DNA from: Syncephalastrum monosporum B8922
Lineage: Eukaryota; Mucoromycota; Mucoromycetes; Mucorales; Syncephalastraceae
Direction of reading: 5' to 3'
DNA: 64,000 nt
Assembly: GCA_000697355.1 (NCBI GenBank)
Contig: JNEN01001246.1
Location: 1 to 64,000, forward strand
A program made the position numbers and the translations under genes. Position 1 is the stretch's first letter. The number at the start of each line of letters is the position of its first letter. Shown piece after piece: positions 1-11,000 of the stretch. The notes under the pieces were generated by a model. That model saw only the letters and a program-made list of their open reading frames with translations, made no database searches and was not told where the DNA came from.

Positions 1-1004
1 ACTTTCATGGCGCCAAACTGGACCAAGTAAAATACATGGACGGACGGTTGGAAAGGTCAGTACAATGAGAAAAGAAAAGCAAAATAAATAGGTACTCATA
101 TCCTTTGATAGTCTCAAAAGTGCACGGTCTTGCAGTTGGGGGGAATCTCCATCCGGGGTGGAGTAGTATCGGTAGGTCGACAAGGACGGAAACACTAACG
201 GCAACATCAGGGCGAAAAGGCGCGAAACTTGGTGCACTACGGAGGGGGTCGCCGCTGCGGGGTGAACGCCATGGCGGGGGGGGGGGCGCGGGGGGAACAA
301 GGGTTTTTGGCGGACCTAACCGCCGGAAGGGTTATAAGGAAGTTTGGGGCAATACAAACGTTTGTCCTTCAGGAGCACATCGCATCTTTTTGTGTCAAGG
401 TAAAGCACTCACTCATTGACCCACCAAGCCAAGTCCATTTATTCACGTCATTTCTATTTGATTAGGCGAAGTGACATTTTTCTCTACGACCTTGGTGGGA
501 TCATCGGGACTTGTCCCTTTTCTTTCGTTCCTCAGGTTGGTATTCGAACTACACAGGGCCTTATACCAGGAACTGACTATTAATTTTTTCTTGGTCAGTT
601 CGGATGGCACACAGACACACGACACACAACACACACAGACACACGAACTATCCCTGGCACTCACTCTCGCTCGCTTGGGAACGGACTTGGAGTGATGATC
701 AAGATCTAATACGTGCACTTCCTGCGCAAAAGGCATCAAGCAGCGAACATACATTGGCTTTGGGGAACAAAGGTCAGTCTACAACATCAATTTGGAGTGA
801 TTCATGTCTTACTCATCAGTAATATGAATAGCACAGGCTCCGATTGGACTCAGGCTTGCCTCCCTACATATGTTGCGGCGGCTACCAATATACATCCAAG
901 ATCTGGTTAACCATGTACCTTCTCTACTCTTCCGTGGTGGCGACAAGTACTCAAGGCTACGGACAGACAGACAGACAGGCAGACAATACGGGGACATCAA
1001 TACA
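1..1004. other. Gene-poor left edge, no gene recognised
   Basis: No open reading frame here resembles a known family. The only clear structure is a CA-rich imperfect simple repeat at about 604-650 (units of ACAC/AGACAC) and a short GACA repeat near 961-985. A few GT...AG pairs could be introns of a decayed gene, but no continuous coding frame links them. Confidence 0.5.
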
Positions 1005-1885
1005 AAAGGTAAGCTTTTATCATCATCCAAGTAAGCATGTTAGATACTGATATTATATCTGCATCACTGATAGGGACACATAGAAAATTGGGCGGACGCA
1101 TCAGATCGAATGGCAACTGATCACGAGGAACAACTACGACAGATACTGCACAAATAGGTATGTCATTGACTGTACGTGCACAATCATATCAAATGCTTAT
1201 CCATACATAATTCTGTTCGCTGATAGTTCACGGAAACGAATCTAAAGCACATTACCACATTTGGCGTGAAGGATCTCCATAACCCACGTATCGTGGATTT
1301 CGACATGCGGTACACCTGTTTTCGACATGGGCATTGGTTCTCAAAGGAAGAGACAAGGATGGTGGCGACCTGTTCTGCGAGCTTGACCATCGCAGCCTAT
1401 CCTTGATACGCGGCGAAAAATTCAAGGCATTGCTTTGGTTGTTCTCTTCTCAATTATGCTTTTGAGAATCCCTTGGAATGGAGGCACCTTCAAAAAGGTA
1501 AATCACACCGCAATTGCATGGCAAAGGTCTCACTGGATTTCCGTAGAGCATGTACCATATCTAATACTCGACACTCCTGCGCATACTGTGGACGATACCT
1601 TTCTCGGTACATGCATTCCGAGCTCGAAGTTATACGCTGCTTGGGTGACAAACTGTTCTCTGGATCGAACTTCTGCGGGCTCCTGTACTCATTCTTGGCT
1701 GGCTGCGACAACGGAAAACAGGAAAAACAAAAGAAAACAAAAGAAAAAAAAAAGAAAAAAAAAACATGCCGTTTGACACAGACATTACATGGTAAGCAAT
1801 GATGACTGCCCATGGACATGAACATTCACTAAATCCATCACTTCTCAGTGTCTTGCTTAGGTCACCAGACAAAGTAGACATCCAT
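1005..1885 (+). pseudogene. Diverged tandem duplication, copy 1 (decayed spliced gene fragment)
   Basis: This segment aligns along almost its whole length with 1886-2815. Matching landmarks include the intron-like GTAAGC...CTGATAG block near 1010-1071, GTATGTCATTGA...CTGATAG near 1159-1227, GTAAATCAC...TTCCATAG near 1497-1548 and GTAAGCAATGATGACTG...TTGCTTAG near 1791-1860. Between these, exon-like stretches keep some similarity, but every frame has stops or shifts between copies (for example a TGA after the ACCATCGCAGCCTATCCT stretch near 1390-1408). I read it as a duplicated, multi-intron gene fragment that no longer codes. I do not recognise the ancestral protein. Confidence 0.6.
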
Positions 1886-2815
1886 GCAAAAGGTAAGCGT
1901 ATAGCATAACCAAAGTAACCATATTAGCTACTTATATTATATCTGCATCGCTGACAGGGGCACAACGATAGTCGGGCGGACGCATCAAATCGAACGGCGA
2001 CTGAGTACGAGGGAACAACAACGACAGAACAACTCCACAGACGAACAACACGGGAACATTGTACGAATAGGTATGTCATTGAATGTACCTGCACATCATA
2101 TCAAATGCTTATCCAGTCATAATTCTCTTCACTGATAGTACGCAGAAACGAATCCAAAGCACACCACCACACTACCGCATTTGGCGGAAAGGTCTCCATA
2201 TGCCACGTATCGTGGGTTCCGGCATGCGGTCCTTCTAATCTCGACATGGACATTGGTGCTGAGGACAAGAAAGCTGGATGGTGGCGACCTGTTCCGCGAG
2301 CGTGACCATCGCAACCTATTCTTTATGCGCGGCGACATATCCAACGCCTTGCTTTAGTTGTTCTCTCCTCGATTATCCTTTGGAGAACCTTTTGGAATGG
2401 AGGCACCTTTAAGAAGGTAAAGCACACCGCGGTTGACATGACAATGATTATTAACTTGATTTCCATAGAGCATGTACCATATCTGTTTTCGGCGCTCCTG
2501 TACATACTGCTTGCGTTGGCTTTCCAGCTACATGCATTCCGAGCTCATAGCTGTGCTCTGCTCGGGTGGACACACTGCTCTCTGGATCGAACCTCATCGG
2601 CTGCTCTACTCATCTCGGCTGGCTGCAACAACGACGAAAAAAAGAAAAAAGAAAAAAGAAAAAAGAAAAAAGAAAAAAGAAAAAAGAAAAAAGAAAAAGA
2701 AAACACGTCGTCTGGCCCAGACATTACATGGTAAGCACTGATGACTGCTCATTGATATGATCATTCTCTAAATCCATCATTGTTCAATGTCCTGCTTAGG
2801 TCACCGGACAAGGTA
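1886..2815 (+). pseudogene. Diverged tandem duplication, copy 2
   Basis: Second unit of the tandem duplication. It repeats the landmarks of copy 1 in the same order: GTAAGCGTATAGC...CTGACAG (about 1892-1958), GTATGTCATTGAATG...CTGATAG (about 2070-2139), GTAAAGCAC...TTCCATAG (about 2417-2468) and GTAAGCACTGATGACTG...CTGCTTAG (about 2731-2800). The A-rich tract of copy 1 is expanded here to a long AAAAAAG repeat. Exon stretches of the two copies prefer different frames, and a TAG interrupts the best one near 2355, so it is a pseudogene unless RNA shows otherwise. Confidence 0.6.
2637..2700 (+). repeat. (AAAAAAG)n-like microsatellite
   Basis: About nine A5-6G units in a row. The duplicated unit upstream carries a shorter A/G tract at the matching place (about 1731-1765), so the array predates the duplication and has since changed length. 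Confidence 0.85.
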
Positions 2816-2854
2816 GACGGACACATGCATCAAAGTCCCTTTCTACGACGAAGA

Positions 2855-3010
2855 TCTATTGGAAAGCGTCGTCCGGCCCAGACATTACATGGTAAGCAAA
2901 TATGACAGTTGATTTGCATAGTCAGGCGCTGATTCCATCATTGTTCAATGCCTTGTTTAGGCCACCGGACATGGTAGACGGACACATACATCAAAAGTCA
3001 CCCTCTACAA
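2855..3010 (+). pseudogene. Partial third copy of the tandem unit
   Basis: Repeats only the 3' module of the duplicated unit: the AGACATTACATG donor flank at 2880-2890, a 70-nt intron-like GTAAGCAAATATGAC...GTTTAG, and the following CACCGGACATGGTAGACGGACAC exon-like stretch. The same module is at about 1780-1870 and 2720-2820, which gives three copies of this part against two of the rest. Confidence 0.6.
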
Positions 3011-3613
3011 AGATCTATTGCCCTACGAAACCAGTAGGCATATCCAAAGCAATATCTTACTTGATATGCTTTCATAAGCATTAGCTATCAGCGAATGCAC
3101 CGCAGCACTAGCAAGAGAAAGAGCAAGACGACTACATGATGCGATGTCCAGCGGACGCACTAATTCCTTCGAGCAACATGGTCTATAGCTCCTTGTATAA
3201 ATAAAAATGCAACCCATTTATACCATGACATGTAGTGGATCTTGACAGTATTTATAGAATGTCAGTGGTGTGCACACTGTGTGCTGTACAAGCTGTATAC
3301 GCAAAGGTGATAAAACTTTCCTACGTGAGAATTCTGGTTCGTCCCTTGTTTATCTCACGCCTTCATGGACGCACACAGATACGAAGACTGCTGCATTGTT
3401 TGATACGAGGGAGTAATTTTTACATATCACTTTGTAGGTGGAAAAATATCCTAGATTATATTTTGGCACGCGCGCGGGCCTCAGCCAGTTCTTTCTTCAA
3501 ATTCTCTTGCTGGGTTACCATCATGCGAGGTAAAATATCGATAACTTCATCGTTAAACATGGAAGCTAGACAGACGATAGTCACCATTAGCAACAAAATC
3601 AAACGTATTATTT
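3011..3613. other. Intergenic, nothing recognised
   Basis: A/T-rich DNA between the duplicated fragments and the 3' end of the dehydrogenase gene. I see no conserved coding frame, RNA gene or repeat. Confidence 0.5.
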
Positions 3614-4781
3614 CTAAGGCTTACGGTGTGGTTCGATCCGGGGTTGCGATACAACGCCATCAGGTAGACACATCAATGTCTCGCCTATATTTAAATTATA
3701 GCTGGATCAGTACAGGATCATATATAGAATATCTATAGTGTGATTTACCAATCATGTTATTGTCCGTGATACACTGCATAAATGCACCCACCACGATGGG
3801 CATAGTGGTCTTTGGAGTTTTGGCCATATATTCGGCAACCTCAGGCCGAAGCAAATCCCCCTGGATCATGTCCGTCTCTATATCGCACGTATTAATTTCA
3901 TGGTCTACATTGAATCTAATGGTTTCAAATTGTCACTTACCAACCCAGAACGGACACACTGCATTCACGCGCACGTTACACAGCTCGTCCAGATGATCCA
4001 GCGAACGCGTCCAGCCCATCACAGCATGTTTTGTGGCATTATATGCGTTGAGGCCACTGCATGCAAAGAACAAAAAAAGTCAGTGGTCGCATGTGATCAT
4101 ATCATGAACTTACCCCATGGTCGAAAAACTAGCGATCGAGGCCGTGTTGACAATGACGCCGCCTCCACGCTTGGCCATATGCAAAAGTGCGACTTTGGTA
4201 CCTGAAAAATCGAAAGAGAAAAAATTCGTTTGATTGATGTTCTGCCACGTGCATAGTTCACATATACCTTTAACGACACCGCCCACATTAATTTCGTAGA
4301 TTTTCATGTCTGCCTTGTCGTCCATGGGAGTGAAAAGCGCATTAGCGCCGTCACCAATGCCGGCATTCAGTATAGCAATCTAATGGATGTAATGTCATAA
4401 GGCACGGAAAGGTAGAGGACAATAATGCGCATACATCGACACCACCGAACGTCCGCTCCGCGAGGTCGAAGAGGGCACGAAGGTCCTTGTATTTCGTTAC
4501 GTCGCAATGGGCATACGCGGCCACCTGTTTCCCAGCCCTGAAAGAAGAATTAATTTACATGAAAAACCATTTCCGCTTATGGAGGGAATGACGGGCTGGG
4601 TTTGTCAGGCTTACCTGGAGTTCCATGCCTCGGCAGCTTTCTGTCCTTCGTTATCGAGAATATCACCAATAACCACGCGAGCTCCCTGTTGAATAAGAGC
4701 GTCACCAACGGCGTGGCCAATACCTCGGCTACCGCCTGTGATGACAGCGACTTTATTTTGAAGAGAAGAAGCGGAAGACAT
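3614..4781 (-). CDS. Short-chain dehydrogenase/reductase (classical SDR)
   Basis: An NAD(P)-dependent oxidoreductase of the classical SDR family, about 260 residues, substrate unknown. The N-terminus (MSSASSLQNKVAVITGG) leads into the cofactor motif TGGSRGIG. An LNAG motif follows at mid-length, then the catalytic region with Ser in NTASIAS and Tyr/Lys in YNATK. The reading frame is built from about seven exons with GT...AG introns (first intron about 4538-4614, last about 3682-3748). The last exon gives a short tail ending PHRKP and the stop at 3614-3616. The start is the only ATG ahead of the Rossmann fold. The pattern is close to 15-hydroxyprostaglandin-dehydrogenase-like SDRs, but that does not fix a substrate. 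Convergence or operon-like context is absent; the giant ligase gene lies upstream on the same strand. Confidence 0.88.
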
Positions 4782-5081
4782 GATTGGAAACTGAACTAAG
4801 CCGGTGGATGGGATTTATGAATGGGGTCGGACTTTCGTTACCCCGCATTTACATAATGTAATCATCTTTTAGCCACATTCAGATTTCCCCACGTATTATT
4901 GATGACTTCTCACACCTCGGTAATGTCATCGGTAAGCATAAACACATCACATACGGGAAAAGCATTTATATTTGGAGAGAAAAGAAAGGTGAGAGTGAAA
5001 ACAAAAGATGCAAGGACAAAGAGAAGAAATAGATTGGGAAAGGACAATAGGATAAAAAGAAAAGTAGTTGAAGCGGGATCT

Positions 5082-8000
5082 CTATACAAAGCCAAAGCCA
5101 GTGGAGCACTCGTTAATCGCCTTGAAGAGGTTGCTGCGCAAACTCTCATACGTGTCGTACATCGGTAAGTCCACCTGGTTAAAACTACAAAGAGTAAATA
5201 AAATTGTACGTGAGTATGTCGTTCTGCATTGCCCAGTGGTCGTTGTACCACATACCATGTGTGTGCGGATGGGAGGCGATTCTCGCCACCAAAGTCCTTG
5301 TGGATCTGGAACTTCTGGACGCCACCCGAGCCTTGGAGTTGTGTGAATCCTTCCAACGGCACCTTGGACGTGCCTGTGGCGAATTGAAGGAGTTTGGCAC
5401 GTTCTTCCTGGTCAAAGCTACGGACGGCACGCCAGAACCACTGAATTTGCGGCGACGCGGGTGTATATCCTTGATACTCTGTGTTATTCTTCCAGTCATC
5501 AATGTCAATATCCGGCATGCCAGAAATCAGCAGCTCCAACTCCTGCTCGTTGAAAATTTGAATGAGGGGTGCTTGGATGACATCATGGAAGCCCTGGAGG
5601 AAAGCATTGATCTGGTCCTTGATAGCCGTGGTCAGCTTTTGCTCGGTCACCAACGCAACATATTCGTGCTTGTTCTCCTCAGTCACGGGGATATCGCGTC
5701 CATTGGGCTTGAGGTCAATCACCTCGGTCGTGCCAAAGTCGTCTGTTTCGAGACTGAAGGTCAAATCAATGACGTCGGTGATGTCATTCTCGAGCATCCA
5801 CACCAAGCTCTTGTAGTATTCGGGGTCAATCGCCTCTACGTCGCGATAATCGACTTGGCGGCCCAAGATATGCTTGTAGAACGAACGTGTAAAGTAGGCA
5901 TCCAGCAACCGGCCGTCGTAGATGGCTTTGCCGATCACGCGGCCTACAAACTTGAAGTAGCTCAAGTGGTCTGGATTGACGTACGAGGCGCGATTGGGCT
6001 GATAGGTGAGCTTGTCGGCGGCAGAGGTGATGAACAAGGCGTAGTTGGGATCAAACATTTGCCGGGCAAGCACCGAAAACCATTCGCGCGCGACACCACC
6101 GGCGTCCACACCTTCTTCATCGTAAAATCGGACGCTGAGCTTGCCAAACTTGATCTCGTCGCCAGTGCGGCCGAGCAGCTGATGATATGAGTCCTCGAAG
6201 ACGTATTGTCGGCGCACATTGAGCTGCAGAGGGGCGTAGTGCTCGCGAGGACCGGTGCGCTTGTGGAGCTGCTGTACAAAATAGTTGCGCTTGTTGTCAA
6301 ACTCGAGCATCTTGGGGTTGCGCACGAGCAGCGAGAACGAGCCGCTCATCAATGACGGGTTGTTGCGCACCATAATATTGAGGATCTTCTTGTGCTCTTC
6401 TGTGAACGCAAAGAAGAAGTCTTCGGAGGTACTGACATCGGTAGCAGGCTGTTCCTTGGTGGGTGAGGCGGGCGGCACATAAACACCACCGCGTGTGGTC
6501 TGGCCTTTTTCAGCCGCATATTTGGACATGACCATGAACGCCTCAATCAACGGCAGCAGAACAGTGGCCACGTTGATATAGTCCTCCTTCTCGTGAATGA
6601 CAGACAAGCATTGGCCAAGCATTTTCCACAGAGGCAAGAAATTGAGCTCTTCGTAGATCTCGAGGACACGCTTTTCGTTCTTGGTCGTCTCTTCGTCGCT
6701 GGGTTTGTCGTGATCAGCCGATGTGGCAGCCACTGCTGGCTTGCGCGAGTACATGTAGTCGATCGTCTTGAGCACGCGGAGCAGCTTGGCCTGGTGGGAC
6801 GACGCGGCGGAGAAGTTGGAGAGGGCAGAGCCCTGGATTTCTGTACCCGGCATGGCGTCCTCGAGGACTTGGAGCAGACTCTGAAGGTCGCGTTGGATCT
6901 GCTGACTGGATTCCTTGGCGTCTTCGACGAGCTCATTGGTGATGGTACGTTGAGCACCATTCAGGGCGGACAGATGGGAAAGAGCACTCAGCGTATACTG
7001 GAACGTCTTACTGGAGCACTCGCCCGTGGTGAGTACATGAACAACAAGCTTCAGATAGTGGTCGGGAATGGTCGGCGGCTTGGGAAGAGGTCGATCGAGT
7101 TCCTTTGACTGTTGCTGCTGCTGTTGCTGCTGCTGTTGCTGCTGCTGCTTGTTATCGGTCGCTTCGCCTTGCTCTCCGACTGCAGCCTGCTCTTCCTCTG
7201 CCTTTTGCTGCTGCTGCTTACGCTCGACTTTTTCGACGTACTTCTTGATCAGTACCGGGAACGGGCGGCAAATGGTGCTAATAAGGTGCATCAGCTCCTC
7301 CATTAAGCTCGGGTTCTCGATAAACACCGGTCGGTCGAGGAGGCTCATGAGGACCAACAAGGGGTACTTGCTCGATGGAGTCGACTTCTCCTTGCCCTTG
7401 CTCTTGCGCAGACTGGATCGCTTCAGCTCGGCCAGACAGTCGTTCTCGGTCAAAAAGTAGGTCAACGATTGGTCGTTCCACTGCACGACATGCATCAAGA
7501 ACTCCAGGCAGCGTTGGGTGATCAGATTCGGTACGTTTTCACCCGGAGACAGCGACACCATGGACGCCATGGGCGGTTTGGATTTGCTTGCCGATTTAGG
7601 AGCTTCCTTGGACTGCAGTGAAAGCTGAGCGAAGCTTCGATCAACCGCGGCAAGGTCACCACTACCATCGTGGAGGACACAGATGAGGAAAGAAAGAAGA
7701 TCGCTCCGTGTCTTGTTGTTCTCGCACAGGTTGATAAGCAGACGGTTCAACACTGACTTTTGGACGGACTGGGGAACAAACAAAAGCCGTGCCAGCGTCG
7801 CCAGCTGCGCTCGATCGACAAGTTGCATAGCACTGCGGTGGACGCCGGCTTTGCGTTGGGCAGAGGATCCTGCAGCAGAAGTGGCACTTGCGGCTGCAGC
7901 AGCCAAGGGACTGGGGCGCGTGAAGCGTGGCAGTGTGTCGTCACCTAAGCCTATGAGCATCAGAGTCAGTACCTTCTAATCAAGAGAACGATATACCAAA

Positions 8001-11000
8001 CGTACCAGTCTCACGAGGCGCGCCTGGTGTCGGCAAAGCGCCCTGGCGCCGTCGAGAAAGTCGGTTACGCTCGATGGCTTCCTGATGGATCACCTCGGCG
8101 CGAATCTCCGGAGGAAGGGCGTCCAAAAACTCGGGGCTGATGGCCTCGTCGGTCGCAGTCTCGGTGGCGGTACGATGCTCGCGCACATGTTGGCTGACGA
8201 CCTCTTCACGCAGGTCTTCGGGGAGTGCTTCCAAAAACTCAATGTCGATACCGGTACCCGAGATATCAATGTCCTCGCCATTGATCGTTATCGTCGACCG
8301 CTCGTTCTGGTTCTCGCCCGCGTTGGCATCTTCGTTCTCTACAGGGGTCTCGGTATTGCTACCTTCTTGTGCGGCTCGGGCAGCTTGCGCCTCGCGCTCC
8401 TCCGCAGCGCGGCGTTCCTCCTCCTCCTTGCGCTTGCGTTCTTCTTCCTCACGCTTCCAACGCTCTTCTTCAGCCTTTTTGCGCTCTTCTTCCTCAATGC
8501 GACGCTGTTCCTGGCGGCGCTTTTCTTCCTCGGCACGGCGTTTCTTTTCATCCTCAATAGCGACCGGAATCAGCGCGTTGAGAAGCGCGTGGGACAGCTT
8601 CAAGGCCTTGTCGGTCAGTGAATTGCCGTACATCATGCGTGCCTCCTGGTGCCAGCGATCGGCCGAGGTCATGGGCTGAAAGTCGTGGAGGACGGCCATG
8701 AGCTCACGGTTCTGGTCGATGGCTTGGCCGTCGCCGGTGCGTCCCTGGCCGCGGTGGCCGATGGGTGGGATGTGATCAAACTCAAAGGAGCGGAGGATAC
8801 TGCCCGTACGGCCCTGGACGTCGACACGCATGGGACCTGCCTGCGTACTCGGTGGGGCTTGGCTGAGGAAGCTCTCGAGGAGGCGGAAGGCGCTACCGCC
8901 AATGATGTCTTCAAACGCCTGCCAGCTGCTCAGGCCGTTCGAGCGGGGTCGCGCCGCTGCGGTCATGTCGCGCAAATGGCGGCTGTGCGACTCGCCCGCG
9001 TTACCGGGTCGGTTTTCTGCCAACAGTGGGTGGGTGATGATGTCGTCTTGGCCAGGCGCATTGCCAGCTCCTAAAGAATCACGGAAACGAGTCAATCCTA
9101 ACGAACCTTACATCAGATATGACAGCGTCATATGCACAAGACATACCTGATTCACCAGGGATTCGGCGGCTATGGACAGGTCTGTGGTAGCGGCGCAAGT
9201 TGAACGATGACGAGCCGCGTGGGCGAGGCTCATCTTCAAACAGCAAGCCATCGGACTGCAGGTCTTGGGTCAGGAACGGATTGTCAGCGTCCTCATCGTC
9301 GAGAAGAACACCGTCGTTGAGTTCGGCCGGGTCACCTTCGTCCAGGTTATCGGATTCTTCGTCTTCGTCGAAATCAGACTGGTCGGCTGTGTCCAGTTCG
9401 TCGTCATGACCCTACATTGGGTTGAGCCATGGGTTACGCATAAGCATGGGCAAGAAGCCTTGACTTACCTCATCGAAAGGATCATAATCATGCGGTGTGT
9501 TGGGCGTGGTGTCGACATCGACTTCAGCTTCTACCTGTATGACTGGGTCGTTCTCGATATCTTCGAGTTGCCAGGTCATCTCTCGACCTTCTTCTTCCTC
9601 CAGGTCGTCCTCATCGTCGTCGTGGTCGTGATCAAGATCATCATCGTCATCCGTATGACGGTGGCTTCCATCTTCGTCTCCGCTTTCGTCCTACAGACGG
9701 ACGGAAAAGTCATGAGCGACACACGTCCTGGGCTGCACGATCAAAGACATACCTCATCCTCATCCATTTCTGTATCGTACTGATGCATGATCATATCATC
9801 GTCCATGTCTTCTCCTGCGTCGTCACCTTCACTCATATCCGACAGATCGCTTCCCGTATCTTCATCAAAGTCCTCCTCATCGAACCTAAACCATTCATGC
9901 AATGAGCACACATCGCATTGCTTCCTCCTCATTCCAAATACTTACGTTTCTTCATCCTCTTCATCGGAATCGTACTCGTCCATATCATCGTCTTCGATGG
10001 CGCTGCCATCAAACATACCAAGCGCCGAGTTGCGGTACAAGTCGGGCGCTTCTTCACCATCACCGCGACCGGCTGGCACGTAGGCCGAGTATTCCTCGCG
10101 CTTTTTGTCATCCTCTTTGGAGTTCTCCTCGGAAATGCGGATGGCAATCTTGGTCAGCTGCTCGAGGGGTCGCAGCATCGCGTTGAGGACCGTCTTGGCG
10201 TGAGGGTAGTTGATATCGACGTCGCTGATGGCTGTCGTGAGCACACCGACAAAATTCTTGTCGAGCATGATTTTGGCAATGCTCGTGGCGGTGTCGTCCT
10301 TGGGGCGCTGGGCCTGCATCGCAGTGTTGGGGCGTGCGTTCAAAATGCGGTGGCACAGGTCAGAGAGGGCCAGGAACTTGCCGTACTTTGTGGACAGCGG
10401 CACGCTCGAGGCGGTTGCGTCCTTGAGGGAGCGAATCAGGCCATCAAAGACGTATTTGCGCACCTGGGTCAGGTCGTGCTTGGGGTTGGTCTCGGACGCT
10501 TCCGAATCCGAGCCCGAGTCGTAACACATGGCCACCAAGACGGACGCGGTCCACATGGAGAGACCTTGCTGCTTGCGGGACTCTTCTGCGGTGGGGTTGA
10601 TCGCGTTGCAGGGCAAGAGCTCGTTGATCAGGAGATTCAGGATGGGGCTGTTGCGCGAACTCTTGCTGTTGCCGTCCTTGCTGTTGCGGCGTCGGCAGAA
10701 TGCGAACACGTCGTATTTGCAAGACTTGTAGGATGACACGAGCTCGACAAGGCATTGCAGGATGAAGCCCGTGTAGGCGTAGCGGATGTTCTCCGCCTTC
10801 TTTTCGTCCTCAGTGGCTTCGGTCTTATCATCCTGGGAGCGCTTTTCCTTGGTTTCGGTGTGCTGCACAGCCATAAGCTCGTTCAGCAAGTGGCTGATAA
10901 CATGCGGCGAGTTGGATCCTTTCAGAGGCTGTTCGACCGTGTTGTCTTGAGACAAACTCTCTGCCGGCTTCATCTCGCTGTCCTCGTCCGCTGGCTGGGT

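Noticed and set aside
98..112. ATATCCTTT near the left edge, and AAAGGATAT motifs near 54040
   Set aside because: No coding frame or matching branch site around them; treated as chance matches.
3620..3645. GGTTCGATCC, similar to a tRNA T-arm
   Set aside because: No acceptor or anticodon stem can be formed around it, and the minus strand here is the last exon of the dehydrogenase.
5204..6190. A 328-codon plus-strand open frame opposite the HECT domain, and other long plus-strand frames at 8085-8679, 9918-10736 and 11083-12057
   Set aside because: They lie antisense to confidently assigned exons of the Tom1-like gene with strong codon bias; the composition is the mirror of the sense protein and no domain is visible.
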